Of a DNA stretch of 64,000 nucleotides, positions 1-11,946 are shown piece by piece. The stretch covers positions 1 to 64,000 of the forward strand of contig NZ_JAKKUV010000004.1 in the NCBI RefSeq assembly GCF_021864465.1. The letters run 5' to 3'. Origin of the DNA: Hyphobacterium sp. SN044. GTDB taxonomy: Bacteria; Pseudomonadota; Alphaproteobacteria; Caulobacterales; Maricaulaceae. The position numbers were made by a program, and so were the translations under genes. Every line of letters starts with the position of its first letter. Within the stretch, counting starts at the first letter, position 1. Under the pieces are notes generated by a model. That model saw only the letters and a program-made list of their open reading frames with translations. It searched no databases and was not told the origin of the DNA.

Positions 1-2
1 AC

Positions 3-173
3 ACCCACGAGGAGCGAAACCGCTACATCCTCGACTTCGTCCGAAACTACAACCAGACCCGCCTGCGATGTCTCGATTACGAAAGCCCCGCTCAGCGCCT
101 CAACAATCTCACGGGACACAACACGAAGGCAGGGATCCAGTCTGGTTTCCTGCCTGCCCAGGAAACCCGGTGA
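3..173 (+). CDS. DDE transposase/integrase, C-terminal end (cut by window edge)
   Basis: An open frame enters from the left edge and stops with TGA at 171-173, giving the last 56 residues of a protein. Visible motifs are YILDFVRNYNQTRLRCLDY and GHNTKAGIQ, which resemble the C-terminal end of rve-type (IS481-like) transposases, where a YNxTRLxCL segment follows the catalytic core. The catalytic Asp/Glu residues lie outside the window, so activity cannot be judged. The tail after GHNTKAGIQ contains a GGATCCAGTCTGG stretch similar to dispersed chromosomal sequence near 13947, so the natural end may be altered. Family assignment is moderate and rests only on the terminal motif. Confidence 0.55.
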   Translation, partial: THEERNRYILDFVRNYNQTRLRCLDYESPAQRLNNLTGHNTKAGIQSGFLPAQETR

Positions 174-187
174 ATACGACGGCTACG

Positions 188-252
188 TCACCCCACCCCG
201 CGCCCGTCGACCTGAAGGTCGCCGCTTGCGTCCCTCCCCTTCAAGGGGAGGG
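188..252 (-). repeat. Palindromic 3'-end repeat, family A copy 1
   Basis: This 65-base element has a TCACCCCACCCCG edge, an inner stem (CGACC/GGTCG) and an outer CCTCCCCTTCAAGGGGAGG palindrome. It lies 9 bases beyond the stop codon of the minus-strand uup gene. Related copies are at 14097, 17285, 27004, 43211 (inverted) and 43287. Confidence 0.85.
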
Positions 253-261
253 TAGAACGTT

Positions 262-2073
<1,812 letters not shown>

Positions 2074-2238
2074 GCGGCGCGGAGGCTTACAGTCAGCCGC
2101 CGAACTTGTCATCCGGCGTCTGCGTTCCCACTTCGAAGATTAAACTTCGGTCAGAGGCGGGTGATCCGGCTTTGACCCGTCCATGCGCGCGGATAGTCTC
2201 CGCGCCAGCCAATCCACTCGGGGAGAAGAGTAGCCCTC

Positions 2239-4476
2239 ATGAAAAAGTTTCTGACCGCAGGCGCGAGCCTTGCCGCCATTCTGGTTGCCGTTCCGGCAGC
2301 GCAGGCGGCCTACACGATGCAAGAGGACGAAGCCGCGATGACGCAGGCCAGCCTGTCCTGGATGAGCGCCGAGGACGTCGAGGCGCAGATGGAAAACAAC
2401 CCGCTGCTCGCCGAATGGACCGGCCCCTATCAGGGCGTTCCGGATTTCAACGCCGCCTCGCTCGATGATCTCGAAGCCGCGCTCGAAGCCGGCATGGCCG
2501 CTCACCTCGCCGAGATCGAGGCGATCGCCAACAATCCGGAACCGCCGACCTTCGAGAACACGATCGTGGCGATGGAACGCGCCGGTGATCCGATCGGCCG
2601 CGTGTTCAGCTATTACGGCATCTGGTCGTCGAACATGTCGTCGCCGGAATTCCGCGCGATCCAACAGCGCATGGCGCCGCGCCTGTCGGCCTACAATTCG
2701 GAAATCACGCAGAATGCCGCCCTGTTCGAGCGCATCGCGGCCGTCCGCAATTCGGATGAAGTCGCCGATCTGCGCCCCGACCAGCAGCGTCTCGTGACGC
2801 TGGTCTATGACGGTTTCGCGCGCAATGGCGCGACGCTGGAAGGCGAGGCGGCGGAACGCTATGCCGCGATCAATGCGCGCCTGGCAGAACTGCACACGAC
2901 CTTCGCCAACAACGTGCTGCACGACGAGGAAGCCTATGTCACCTATCTGACCGAGGACCAGCTGTCGGGCCTGCCGCAATCCTTCATCAATGCAGCTGCC
3001 GCCGCGGCGGCCGAGCGCGGACGTGAGGGCGAGTATGCCATCACCAACACCCGCTCCTCGATGGATCCCTTCCTGACCTTCTCCGACGAGCGCGAACTGC
3101 GCGAGGAAGTCTGGCGGACCTACTACAATCGCGGCGACAATGCCGACGAGTACGACAACAACGCGATCATCGCGGAAATCCTGCAACTGCGCGACGAGCG
3201 CGTCGAACTGCTCGGCTATGAAAATTATGCCCAGTGGCGCCTCGAAGACCGCATGGCCCAGACGCCGGAGCGCGCGCTGGAGCTGATGGAAGCGGTGTGG
3301 CCGGCGGCCATTGCCCGCGTCGAGGAAGAAGTCGCCGAGATGCAGGCCCTGGCCGATGCGCAGGGTGCGAACATCACGATCGAGCCCTGGGACTACCGCT
3401 TCTACATGGAGCAGGTCCGGCAGGAGCGCTACGACCTCGATAGCGACGAGGTGAAGCAATACCTGCAGCTCGACAATCTTCGCGAGGCGATGTTCTACGT
3501 CTCTGGCGAGCTGTTCGGCTTTGCCTTCGCCGAGATCACGGACGGCAGCGTTCCGGTCTGGCACGAAGACGTGCGCGTCTGGGAAGTGACCGACCGGGAC
3601 ACGGGCGAGAATATCGGCCTGTGGTATCTCGATCCGTTCGCGCGGACCGGGAAGCGTTCGGGCGCGTGGGCCAGCGGTTTCCGCGGCCACACCACGTTCG
3701 ACGGGCCGGAAAACGTCCTCGCGACCAACAATTCGAACTTCGTCGAAGGCGCGCCGGGCGAACCGGTGCTGATCTCGTTCGACGACGCGACGACCTTCTT
3801 CCACGAGATGGGTCACGCGCTGCACTACCTGTCGTCCAACGTCGCCTATCCGACGCTGAATGGCGGTGTGCGGGACTACACCGAATTCCAGTCGCAGCTG
3901 CTGGAGCGCTGGGTTCTGACCGATCCGGTGATCGAGAATTATCTGGTTCACGCCGAAACCGGCGAGCCGATCCCGGACGCGCTGGTGGAGCGGATCCGCG
4001 CCGCCTCGACCTTCAATCAGGGCTTCGCGACGACCGAGTATCTCGCCTCGGCACTGGTCGACATGTACTACCACACGACCGACCCGACCGGGATCGACCC
4101 GGACGCGTTCGAGCGCGAGACGCTGGAACGCCTCGGCATGCCGGACGAGCTGCCGATGCGTCACCGCAGCCCGCATTTCGGACACATCTTCTCCGGTGAA
4201 GGCTATTCGGCCGGATATTACGGATATATGTGGGCCGACGTGCTGACCTCGGACGCGGCGGAGGCTTTCGCCGAAGCGCCGGGCGGTTTCTACGACCAGG
4301 ACATCGCCGAGCGCATGGTGCAGTATCTCTTCGCCCCGCGTAACGCGATCGATCCGGCCGTGGCCTACCGCGAATTCCGCGGCCGCGATGCCGATATCGC
4401 GCCGCTGATGCGCGACCGCGGCTTCCCGGTGCCGGGCGAGGACAACCAGAATGAGGGCGAGGGCGACAGCGAGTAA
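2239..4476 (+). CDS. dcp: Secreted M3 family peptidyl-dipeptidase (Dcp-like)
   Basis: This zinc metallopeptidase should trim dipeptides or oligopeptides in the periplasm. The 745-residue product starts with a Sec signal peptide (KK charged start, hydrophobic core, cleavage after AAQA). The zinc site [10 protein letters not shown] has H522, E523 and H526, and the third ligand is E549 in [12 protein letters not shown], an arrangement typical of M3. Tyr- and Gly-rich substrate-binding loops ([12 protein letters not shown]) follow near residue 655. The length fits the Dcp group (about 680-720) plus a leader. The tail after PGEDN is acidic and low-complexity. AGAAGAGTAG before the ATG gives a usable ribosome site. 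A strong terminator follows directly, so it looks monocistronic. Confidence 0.93.
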   Translation: MKKFLTAGASLAAILVAVPAAQAAYTMQEDEAAMTQASLSWMSAEDVEAQMENNPLLAEWTGPYQGVPDFNAASLDDLEAALEAGMAAHLAEIEAIANNPEPPTFENTIVAMERAGDPIGRVFSYYGIWSSNMSSPEFRAIQQRMAPRLSAYNSEITQNAALFERIAAVRNSDEVADLRPDQQRLVTLVYDGFARNGATLEGEAAERYAAINARLAELHTTFANNVLHDEEAYVTYLTEDQLSGLPQSFINAAAAAAAERGREGEYAITNTRSSMDPFLTFSDERELREEVWRTYYNRGDNADEYDNNAIIAEILQLRDERVELLGYENYAQWRLEDRMAQTPERALELMEAVWPAAIARVEEEVAEMQALADAQGANITIEPWDYRFYMEQVRQERYDLDSDEVKQYLQLDNLREAMFYVSGELFGFAFAEITDGSVPVWHEDVRVWEVTDRDTGENIGLWYLDPFARTGKRSGAWASGFRGHTTFDGPENVLATNNSNFVEGAPGEPVLISFDDATTFFHEMGHALHYLSSNVAYPTLNGGVRDYTEFQSQLLERWVLTDPVIENYLVHAETGEPIPDALVERIRAASTFNQGFATTEYLASALVDMYYHTTDPTGIDPDAFERETLERLGMPDELPMRHRSPHFGHIFSGEGYSAGYYGYMWADVLTSDAAEAFAEAPGGFYDQDIAERMVQYLFAPRNAIDPAVAYREFRGRDADIAPLMRDRGFPVPGEDNQNEGEGDSE

Positions 4477-4503
4477 CGCCGTCTTCCCTCCTCAAACGGA
4501 TCA

Positions 4504-4527
4504 GGGGCGCCTTCGGGCGCCCCTTTT
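4504..4527 (+). terminator. Intrinsic terminator after the M3 peptidase gene
   Basis: There is a perfect 8-bp stem GGGGCGCC/GGCGCCCC with a TTCG tetraloop, followed by TTTT. It lies 27 bases beyond the dcp stop codon. Confidence 0.9.
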
Positions 4528-4601
4528 CGTGTCCGGTGCGACCCTTGCGCGCCTATCGGGCGGCGACCGGCTTCGCTAGGCTCTTTCTTGTGGAGGGAAG
4601 G

Positions 4602-5333
4602 ATGACCCCGGCTGAACGGCAGACGTCGACAGCGCCCTGTTTCAGAACGCGCGGCCTGACCAAGGTCTATGGCAGTGGCGAAAATGCCGTGCATGCCCTT
4701 CGCGGTGTCGATCTCGATCTGCCGGAAGGCGAACTGGTCGTGCTGCTCGGGCCGTCGGGATCGGGCAAGTCGACACTCCTGAACATTCTCGGCGGGCTCG
4801 ACGCGGCCAGTGATGGCGAGGTCTGGTTCCGGGACCATGAATTGAGTGCAGCCAATCCGGCCGCACTGACGCTCTACCGCCGGCGGCATGTCGGCTTCGT
4901 GTTCCAGTTCTACAATCTGATGCCCAGCCTCACGGCGCGGGAGAATGTCCAGCTGGTGACCGAGATCGCCGACAATCCGATGAAGGCCGAGGAAGCGCTC
5001 GGCATGGTGGGGCTGGAGAACCGGCTCGACCATTTCCCGGCGCAATTGTCCGGCGGTGAACAGCAGCGCGTCGCGATCGCACGGGCCATCGCGAAACGCC
5101 CTTCCGTCCTGCTCTGCGACGAGCCGACCGGCGCGCTCGACAGCGCCACGGGCATTCGCGTGCTGCAGGCCTTGAAACAGGTCAACGAAACGCTCGGCGC
5201 TACGACGCTGGTGATCACGCACAATGCGGGCGTGGCGGCGATGGCCCACCGCGTCATCACCTTTTCCGACGGGCGGATCGGCGAGGTGCGCACGAACGAG
5301 CACAGGGTCGATCCCTCGGAGCTCAGCTGGTGA
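4602..5333 (+). CDS. ABC transporter ATP-binding protein (LolD/MacB type)
   Basis: This is the ATPase of a three-gene exporter with the next two genes. Seen: Walker [11 protein letters not shown]-loop [10 protein letters not shown], signature [14 protein letters not shown], Walker [12 protein letters not shown] and the H-loop His in VITHN. The [11 protein letters not shown] stretch and the GALD Walker B are characteristic of the LolD/MacB/FtsE group. The start at 4602 was chosen because GGAGGGAAGG precedes it directly; an upstream in-frame ATG at 4536 lacks such a site. The product is 243 residues, normal for the family. The stop codon overlaps the GTG start of the permease (GTGA), so translation is coupled. 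The substrate cannot be named. Confidence 0.93.
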   Translation: MTPAERQTSTAPCFRTRGLTKVYGSGENAVHALRGVDLDLPEGELVVLLGPSGSGKSTLLNILGGLDAASDGEVWFRDHELSAANPAALTLYRRRHVGFVFQFYNLMPSLTARENVQLVTEIADNPMKAEEALGMVGLENRLDHFPAQLSGGEQQRVAIARAIAKRPSVLLCDEPTGALDSATGIRVLQALKQVNETLGATTLVITHNAGVAAMAHRVITFSDGRIGEVRTNEHRVDPSELSW

Positions 5334-7714
5334 CGTGGCTGCTGCGCCTTCTCTCCCCGCTCGACCGCAAGCTGGCGCGGGACTTGTGGGCCATGAAAGG
5401 GCAGGCGCTGGCGATTGCCTGTGTCATTGCCGGCGGTGTGTCAGTGTTCCTGATTTCTGCGGGCATGCTCGATTCGCTTACCGAGACGCGGCGTGCCTAT
5501 TACGAGCGCTATCGATTTGCCGACATCTGGGCCCCGGTGGTCCGTGCCCCGGACGCGCTGGCCGCCGACATTCGCCGCATCGAGGGGGTGCAGGCGGCCG
5601 AGACGCGGATACGCGCGCCGCTATTGTTCGACATTCCCGGCATGTCCGAGCCGGCCTCCGGTGAGGCGATCTCCTTGCCGGACGGGCGCGAACCCTTGGT
5701 CAACCAGCTCTACCTGATGGAAGGCCGGCTGCCGCGGCCGGGCCAGCGCGGCGAGGCGGTCGTGATCGACAGCTTCGCTGCGGCGCACGGGCTGGAGATC
5801 GGCGACACGCTGAGCGCGACGATCCGCGGCGGGCGCAGCGAACTGACGGTGGTCGGCCGGGCTCTGTCGCCGGAACATGTCTACACGATCGCGCCGGGTC
5901 AGATCGTGCCCGACCCGCGTCTCTATGGCGTGATCTGGATGAGCCGCGATGCGCTGGGCGAGGCGGTGGATCAGGACGGCGCGTTCAACGAGGCCATCGT
6001 GCGGCTGATGCCCGGACAGGATGCGGCACCGGTGATCGACCGTCTCGATCGCTTGCTCGACCCTTATGGCGCGCCGGGCGCCTATGGCCGCGACGACCAG
6101 ATTTCGGATGCCTTCGTGTCGAGCGAGATCGAACAATTGTCGACGATGGGCCGGATTCTGCCGCCCATCTTTCTCGCCGTGGCGGCTTTCCTGGTGAATG
6201 TCGTGCTGTCGCGCCTCGTGGCGACGGAACGGGCCGAGATCGGCCTGATGAAGGCGTTCGGCTATCGCGACCGGGACGTGATGGCGCACTATCTGAAATT
6301 CGCCGGGCTGATCGGCGTCCTGGGTCTCGCGATCGGCGGCGGAGCCGGGGTGTGGCTCGGCCGGCTGATGGCCGGTCTTTATACGGACTATTACCACTTC
6401 CCCTTCCTCGTCTTCACCGCCAATCCGCGCGTCTATCTGCTCGCATTGGCGATCACCGTCGCGGCTGTCGGCGGCGGTGCGATCCTTGCCGCACGGCGTG
6501 CCGCGGCCCTGCATCCGGCCGTCGCCATGCAACCGCCTCCGCCACCGGATTACTCGCGGACGGCGGGGATGGGGCTGACGCGGTTGACGCTGCTCGACCA
6601 GCCCTCGCGCATGATCCTGCGGCGGCTTGTCCAGTGGCCGGGCCGGGCGGGCTTCACCCTGGCGGGTGTGGCGATGTCCGGCGCGCTTCTGGTCGGGACG
6701 CTCTATTTCACCGATGCCATGGAGGCGATGGTTTCGAGCTATTTCGATCAATCCAACCGGCAGGACGTGACCGTGAGTTTCGTCGAACCGCGCCAGCGTT
6801 CCGCGTTTCACGAGGTGGCGCGGCTCCCGGGTGTCCTGGCCGCCGAACCGTTCCGTTCGGTGGCGGTCCGGCTGTATCATGGTCCGGCCGAGGAACGGGC
6901 GGCGATGATGGGGGTGACGCGCGGCGCGGCCCTGTCGCGAATGATCGGCGCGGACGGACGGGGTGTGGAGACCCCACCGGGCGGGCTGGTACTTTCGGGC
7001 GATCTGGCCGCGACGCTGGGCGTGGAAGCCGGTGACCGCATCAGGGTCGAAATCACCGAGGGCCGGCGCCCCGTCCTGGAACTGCCCGTGGCCGCAGTCG
7101 TCACCACGCTGATCGGTTCCGGCGTCCAGATGGAACTGGGTGATCTCAATGCACTGCTGGGTGAAGGGGAGGTCGTTTCCGGGGCGCATCTCGTCGCAGA
7201 CGGCGACGCGGTCGACCGGCTCTACACCGCCCTGAAGTCAGCCCCGGGTGTCGCGGGCGTGTCGCTGCAGAGTGTGGCAGAACGCAATTTCAGGGCGCTC
7301 ATGGACGAAAGCATGGGCGTGGCCATCTGGCTCTATACCGGTTTTGCCGGCCTGATCGCGATCGGCGTGATCTACAACAGCGTGCGCATCTCCCTGTCGG
7401 AAAGCGCGCATGAATTCGCGACCCTGCGCGTGCTCGGCTTCACCCGGGCGGAGGTGTCCTACATCCTGCTCGGTGAAATCGGCATTCTGACCCTGATCGC
7501 GTTGCCGGCTGGCGGTCTGCTCGGCACCGGGCTGGCCTGGTATTTCGCCGAGGCCATGAGTTCGGACCTGTTCCGTCTGCCCTTCATCATCCACCCGGCG
7601 ACCTATGGTTTCGCCGCGGCCGTCATTCTCGTAACGACCGCCCTGTCGGGACTGATCGTGCGTGCGCGCCTCGATCACCTCGACCTTGTGGCGGTGCTCA
7701 AAGCACGCGAGTAG
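5330..7714 (+). CDS. ABC transporter permease with two FtsX domains
   Basis: This inner-membrane permease has 794 residues. It opens with a membrane segment near residues 20-45, then a periplasmic MacB-PCD-like domain and an FtsX domain with three helices around residues 280-395. A second large extracytoplasmic domain and a second FtsX domain ([20 protein letters not shown] near residue 670, ending about residue 785) follow. This duplicated layout is that of DevC/LolC-like exporters with about eight to ten helices rather than the four-helix MacB. GTG is the start codon and is coupled to the ATPase gene. The third gene begins 10 bases after the stop, so the three form one operon. Confidence 0.9.
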   Translation: MTWLLRLLSPLDRKLARDLWAMKGQALAIACVIAGGVSVFLISAGMLDSLTETRRAYYERYRFADIWAPVVRAPDALAADIRRIEGVQAAETRIRAPLLFDIPGMSEPASGEAISLPDGREPLVNQLYLMEGRLPRPGQRGEAVVIDSFAAAHGLEIGDTLSATIRGGRSELTVVGRALSPEHVYTIAPGQIVPDPRLYGVIWMSRDALGEAVDQDGAFNEAIVRLMPGQDAAPVIDRLDRLLDPYGAPGAYGRDDQISDAFVSSEIEQLSTMGRILPPIFLAVAAFLVNVVLSRLVATERAEIGLMKAFGYRDRDVMAHYLKFAGLIGVLGLAIGGGAGVWLGRLMAGLYTDYYHFPFLVFTANPRVYLLALAITVAAVGGGAILAARRAAALHPAVAMQPPPPPDYSRTAGMGLTRLTLLDQPSRMILRRLVQWPGRAGFTLAGVAMSGALLVGTLYFTDAMEAMVSSYFDQSNRQDVTVSFVEPRQRSAFHEVARLPGVLAAEPFRSVAVRLYHGPAEERAAMMGVTRGAALSRMIGADGRGVETPPGGLVLSGDLAATLGVEAGDRIRVEITEGRRPVLELPVAAVVTTLIGSGVQMELGDLNALLGEGEVVSGAHLVADGDAVDRLYTALKSAPGVAGVSLQSVAERNFRALMDESMGVAIWLYTGFAGLIAIGVIYNSVRISLSESAHEFATLRVLGFTRAEVSYILLGEIGILTLIALPAGGLLGTGLAWYFAEAMSSDLFRLPFIIHPATYGFAAAVILVTTALSGLIVRARLDHLDLVAVLKARE

Positions 7715-7723
7715 GAATCCGTC

Positions 7724-8914
7724 ATGCGTCTTCGTTTCCGCAATCTGTTCTGGGCCGGAGCCGGACTGGTCATCCTAGCGCTCATGGTCTTCGCCTTCTG
7801 GCCCCGGCCGGTGCTGGTCGACCTGGCGGACGTGGTGCGCGGGCCGATGAGCGTTGCCGTGCGCGATGAAGGGCGTTCTCGGGTGCGCGACGTCTATGTC
7901 GTGTCTGCTCCCGTATCGGGTCGACTGCTCCGCGTGGAACGCGAGTCCGGCGACGCGGTCGAGGCCGGCGAGACGGTGGCGCGGCTTCTGCCGAGCCAGC
8001 CGGCGCTGCTCGATGCGCGCAGCGAATCCGAGGCGCGTGCGGCGGTGCGTTCCGCGGAAGCGGCCCTGTCCTTTGCCAGCGCGGAAGCGGCGAGCGCGCT
8101 CGCCGCACTGAATTTCGCGCAGGCCGACTTCAACCGCATCGAGGCGCTGCACGCGGGCGGGGTCGCCTCGCAAGGCGCGCTCGACCGGGTCCGGCTCGAC
8201 TTCAGGCGGGCGCAGGCGGCCTACAACTCGGCGCAGGCCGGAGTGCGGATGCGCGACGCCGAACTGGAGGCGGCTCAGGCCCGCCTGCAGCCCGATCATG
8301 TCGACGGGGAGAACGAGGTCGTCGAAATCGAGGCGCCGGCAAGCGGGCTCGTCCTGCAGGTGCTGCAGGAAAGCGAGAGCCCGGTCGCTGCGGGAGCGCC
8401 GATGATGGAGATCGGCAATCCGGCCGATCTGGAAATTGTGGTCGAACTGCTCTCCACCGACGCGGTGCAGGTGAGCGAGGGCGCCGCAGCGCTGATCACC
8501 GACTGGGGCGATGGGGCCCGGCCCTTGCGCGGCCGTGTCAGGCGCGTCGAACCCTATGGCTTTCTCAAGATTTCGGCGCTGGGTGTCGAGGAGCAGCGCG
8601 TCAATGTGATCGTCGATCTCGTCGATCCGCAGGAGGAGTGGCGCCGGCTCGGTCATGGTTTCCGGGTCGAGGCGGCGATCGAGACCTGGTCGGGCGCGGA
8701 TGTGCTGCAGGTGCCGGTGCCGGCGCTGTTCCGCCATGAAGGCGGCTGGGCGCTGTTCATCGTCGAGGGCGGACGGGCTCGGCTGACGCCGGTCGAAGTC
8801 GGTCACGACAATGGCGAGGTCGCGGAAATCCTGTCCGGTCTCACGGGCGGGGAAACGGTGGTCCTCTATCCCGGTGAAACCGTGAGTGACGGTATCAGTG
8901 TCACGGCGCGATGA
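7724..8914 (+). CDS. Periplasmic adaptor (membrane fusion) subunit, HlyD/RND-MFP family
   Basis: The 396-residue product has an N-terminal membrane anchor (residues 8-26) and a split lipoyl-like barrel: VYVVSAPVSGRLLRVERESG near residue 60 and IEAPASGLVLQVLQESESP near residue 205. Between them is an alanine-rich helical hairpin (residues about 100-190). Beta-barrel and membrane-proximal domains follow. It is expected to bridge the two ABC genes upstream to an outer-membrane channel. No TolC-like gene is present in this operon, so the channel is presumably encoded elsewhere. This is a DevBCA/MacA-like exporter with the adaptor last rather than first. Confidence 0.9.
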   Translation: MRLRFRNLFWAGAGLVILALMVFAFWPRPVLVDLADVVRGPMSVAVRDEGRSRVRDVYVVSAPVSGRLLRVERESGDAVEAGETVARLLPSQPALLDARSESEARAAVRSAEAALSFASAEAASALAALNFAQADFNRIEALHAGGVASQGALDRVRLDFRRAQAAYNSAQAGVRMRDAELEAAQARLQPDHVDGENEVVEIEAPASGLVLQVLQESESPVAAGAPMMEIGNPADLEIVVELLSTDAVQVSEGAAALITDWGDGARPLRGRVRRVEPYGFLKISALGVEEQRVNVIVDLVDPQEEWRRLGHGFRVEAAIETWSGADVLQVPVPALFRHEGGWALFIVEGGRARLTPVEVGHDNGEVAEILSGLTGGETVVLYPGETVSDGISVTAR

Positions 8915-9031
8915 CATTGCTCACGCCCGCACACGAAGGCTTGAAACCCGGTCACGCCCGCGTTGGCGGGGCGGACGAACGCTCTAGATGGGTATAGGGT
9001 CCGTCGAAATCGCGACACAGCGAGGCCGCCC

Positions 9032-10015
9032 ATGCTGATCAAGTCCCGCAAATCCTGGCACCTGACCGAGAACGACGTCACGCCGGAGCATCTCTATCTC
9101 AACCGCCGCGCCATCATGGCCGCGGGCGGGGCCGCCGCCGTCAGCCTGACGGCGGGCGCGTGTTCTGCGGAGGAGGCACAAACCGGTGCCGGGCGCGGCG
9201 CGATGCCGGCGGACGGCAACCTGACCGCGCGCGAGACGGACTACCGGCCCCCCGACGGCGACCTGACCTCGCTGGATGCGGTGACCGGCTACAACAATTT
9301 CTACGAATTCGGCACGTCGAAGACCGATCCGGCGCGCTATGCCGACCGGATGACGACCGACCCGTGGTCGATCGAGGTGACCGGCCATGCCGAGCGCACC
9401 GGCAGGTTCGGGATCGACGACCTGATCGACTTCAACGCGCTGGAAGAGCGGATCTACCGCCTGCGCTGCGTCGAGGCGTGGTCGATGGTGATCCCGTGGA
9501 TCGGCGTGCCGCTGGGGCCGATCCTGGAGAGCTTCCGGCCGACATCGGACGCGCGATACGTTGCGTTCGAGACCTATTTCAACCGCGAGGAAATGCGGAT
9601 CGGGCCCTTCCCGGTGCTCGACTGGCCCTATGTGGAAGGGCTGCGCATGGACGAGGCGATGAATCCGCTGACGATCCTGGCGGTCGGGCTCTATGACCGG
9701 GTGCTGCCGAACCAGAATGGCGCCCCGATCCGCCTCGTCGTGCCATGGAAGTACGGCTTCAAGTCGATCAAGTCGATCGTGCGGATTTCCTTCGTGTCGG
9801 AGCAGCCGCCGACGAGCTGGAACCGGTCGGCGCCGAACGAGTACGGCTTCTATTCCAACGTCAATCCGAACGTCGACCACCCGCGCTGGAGCCAGGCGAG
9901 CGAGCGCGTGATCGGGGCCGGTCCGTTCGCGCGGCGCGATACCGACATGTTCAACGGTTATGCCGACGAAGTGGCGTCGATGTATGCCGGGATGGATCTG
10001 GCGGAAAACTACTGA
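9032..10015 (+). CDS. msrP: Protein-methionine-sulfoxide reductase catalytic subunit MsrP
   Basis: This periplasmic molybdopterin enzyme repairs oxidised methionines in envelope proteins. The 327-residue product begins with the MsrP-typical leader (ITPE-like VTPEHLYLNRR) and a Tat signal NRRAIMAAGG. The molybdenum-ligand cysteine is C146 in YRLRCVEAWSMVIPW. The ending SMYAGMDLAENY is family-like. The start at 9032 was preferred over 8963 because it gives the standard leader and has GAGG upstream. The membrane partner msrQ starts 5 bases after the stop. Confidence 0.96.
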   Translation: MLIKSRKSWHLTENDVTPEHLYLNRRAIMAAGGAAAVSLTAGACSAEEAQTGAGRGAMPADGNLTARETDYRPPDGDLTSLDAVTGYNNFYEFGTSKTDPARYADRMTTDPWSIEVTGHAERTGRFGIDDLIDFNALEERIYRLRCVEAWSMVIPWIGVPLGPILESFRPTSDARYVAFETYFNREEMRIGPFPVLDWPYVEGLRMDEAMNPLTILAVGLYDRVLPNQNGAPIRLVVPWKYGFKSIKSIVRISFVSEQPPTSWNRSAPNEYGFYSNVNPNVDHPRWSQASERVIGAGPFARRDTDMFNGYADEVASMYAGMDLAENY

Positions 10016-10020
10016 CCGCC

Positions 10021-10701
10021 ATGGCTGCCGCGCAACGTTCGCCCGCCCTGCGAAGCTTCGCCAAGCACTGGCTGAAGCCGCTCACCCTGATCGCGCTGTT
10101 GATCCCCGGGCTGTGGCTGATCTGGCTGTGGGTGCAGGTCTTCACCTTCAACCCGACGGCGCTGGGCTTCGACCCGGTGGCACGCACGCACCATTTCCTC
10201 GGCGATACGGCGCTTCGCGTGCTGATCGTCTCGCTGATGGTCACGCCCTTTCGCGACCTGACGAAATGGGCGCCGATCATCCAGGTGCGGCGGCGCATCG
10301 GGCTCGCCGCCTTCTTCTACGCGTTGCTCCACGTGACGGCCTATCTCGCCTTCGATCTGTGCGGCTCGCTCCCGGGCCTGTGGGAGGACGTGGTCGAGCG
10401 CATCTACATCACGCTCGGGATGGCTGCCTTCGTGTTGCTGATCCCGCTCGCGGTCACTTCGAACAATGCGATGATCAGGCGCATGGGTGCGCTGGCCTGG
10501 CGGCGGCTGCACACGCTGGTCTATCCGATCGCCGTGCTGGCGGTGTTCCACTACGGCTTCATGGTGAAGGGCAACCAGATGGGGCCGTGGGTCCATGGCG
10601 CGGTGATCGCCCTCCTGCTCGGTTACCGGGCGTGGCGGGGGATCAGCCGGCCGGATTCGTCCTTCCGCACGCGGCTCCGGCAGGTCACCGGCACGGCTTG
10701 A
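10021..10701 (+). CDS. msrQ: Haem-binding membrane subunit MsrQ
   Basis: MsrQ passes quinone- or flavin-derived electrons to MsrP. The 226-residue product is an integral membrane protein of the ferric-reductase-like (YedZ) fold with about six helices. Candidate haem-ligand histidines are in FFYALLHVTAYLAF, ALAWRRLHTLVYPI and AVLAVFHYGF. The start at 10021 follows the msrP stop by 5 bases and gives the expected length; longer readings would overlap msrP in another frame. A family B repeat starts 6 bases after the stop. Confidence 0.95.
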   Translation: MAAAQRSPALRSFAKHWLKPLTLIALLIPGLWLIWLWVQVFTFNPTALGFDPVARTHHFLGDTALRVLIVSLMVTPFRDLTKWAPIIQVRRRIGLAAFFYALLHVTAYLAFDLCGSLPGLWEDVVERIYITLGMAAFVLLIPLAVTSNNAMIRRMGALAWRRLHTLVYPIAVLAVFHYGFMVKGNQMGPWVHGAVIALLLGYRAWRGISRPDSSFRTRLRQVTGTA

Positions 10702-10707
10702 GCCGAC

Positions 10708-10866
10708 CCTTTCCCCTCGCCCCCTTTAGGGGGAGAGGATGGCGCGAAGCGCCGGGTGAGGGGGACAGCCACTCACCGCAATTTCGGAGCAGAACCCCTC
10801 ATCCGCCCTTGCCCCGCTTTCGCGGGGCCAAGCGGGCACCTTCTCCCCTTCAAAAGGGGAGAAGGG
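10708..10866 (+). repeat. Compound palindromic repeat, family B copy 1
   Basis: This roughly 160-base mosaic sits directly after msrQ. One edge has CTCGCCCCCTTTAGGGGGAG, the middle has GAGCAGAACCCCTCATCCGCC and GCCCCGCTTTCGCGGGGC, and the other edge has TTCTCCCCTTCAAAAGGGGA. Inverted-orientation copies are at 17119 and 31640. The stretch 10702-10956 holds no gene apart from this element and the leader of the next gene. Confidence 0.85.
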
Positions 10867-10956
10867 ATGTCGTGGCAGCAGCCGCATTTACCCACTGGCC
10901 TCTCCGGCCTGACCCGCTAGGTTTCCCGCCAGCGGAACTCACGAGGGGAGACAGTC

Positions 10957-11874
10957 ATGATCCGGTTCGACGGACGCACCGCCATCGTCACGGGCGCGGG
11001 CAATGGTCTGGGGCGCAGCCATGCGCTGATGCTGGCCGAGCGCGGCTGCAATGTCGTGGTCAATGATCTCGGCGGCAGCGTGCATGGCGAAGGCGCGTCG
11101 CTGTCTGCGGCCGAGCAGGTCGTGAAGGAGATCGAGGACAAGGGCGGCAAGGCGATGGCGCACGGCGCGAACGTGACCAAGGCCGATGAGGTCGCCGACA
11201 TGGTCGAGACAGCGATCGCGAAATTCGGCGCGGTCGACATCCTCGTGAACAATGCCGGCATATTGCGCGACAAGTCGTTCTCGAAAATGACCGAAGAGGA
11301 TTTCCGCCTCGTCGTCGACGTGCACCTGATGGGCTCGATGATCTGCACCAAGGCGGTGTGGGATCACATGAAGGAGCGCAATTACGGGCGCATCGCGATG
11401 ACGTCGTCCTCGTCCGGCATCTACGGGAATTTCGGCCAGTCGAACTATGGCGCGGCGAAGATGGGACTCGTCGGGCTGATGAATGTTCTGCAGATCGAGG
11501 GCGCGAAATACGACATCCGGGTCAACACGCTGTCGCCGACCGCCCATACCCGCATGACGGAGGGCCTGATCCCGGAAGCCGCGCTCGAACTGATGACGCC
11601 GGAAAGCGTCTCGGCCGGCCTCGTCTATCTCGTCAGTGAGGACGCGCCGAAGCGGACCATCCTGGCGGCCGGGGCGGGCGGCTATGCCGCGGCGAAGATC
11701 TACGAAACGCCGGGCGTCTACCTGAAGCCGGAAGACCAGACACCCGACAAGGTGGCCGAGCATATCGAGCGGATTACCGCGCCCGAAGGCCAGCAGGAGC
11801 TGACCGACGGGTCGGGCCAGACGCTGAAATTCCTCGCCTATGCGGCGGACCATTTCGGCGTGAAACTCGGCTGA
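10957..11874 (+). CDS. SDR family oxidoreductase (3-hydroxyacyl-CoA dehydrogenase-like)
   Basis: This is a classical short-chain dehydrogenase. It has the nucleotide motif TGAGNGLG at residues 12-19, NNAGILRDKSF near residue 92 and the active pair Y164/K168 in SNYGAAKMG. The GLGRSHALMLAERG segment, the NDLGGSVHGEG stretch and the 305-residue length resemble the dehydrogenase domain of peroxisomal multifunctional enzyme type 2. Together with the thiolase downstream this suggests a role in fatty-acyl or steroid-like beta-oxidation. The exact substrate is unknown. GAGGGGAGAC precedes the start. Confidence 0.88.
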   Translation: MIRFDGRTAIVTGAGNGLGRSHALMLAERGCNVVVNDLGGSVHGEGASLSAAEQVVKEIEDKGGKAMAHGANVTKADEVADMVETAIAKFGAVDILVNNAGILRDKSFSKMTEEDFRLVVDVHLMGSMICTKAVWDHMKERNYGRIAMTSSSSGIYGNFGQSNYGAAKMGLVGLMNVLQIEGAKYDIRVNTLSPTAHTRMTEGLIPEAALELMTPESVSAGLVYLVSEDAPKRTILAAGAGGYAAAKIYETPGVYLKPEDQTPDKVAEHIERITAPEGQQELTDGSGQTLKFLAYAADHFGVKLG

Positions 11875-11946
11875 TCAAATCCGTGGCTTGATCTTCGCGC
11901 CACCCGGCGGTGAAGTGCCATACCTGATATTCAAAAGGAGCCCGCC

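Noticed and set aside
1-260. An intact insertion sequence or genomic island boundary at the left edge
   Set aside because: Only the last 56 codons are present and no terminal inverted repeat or target duplication can be identified.
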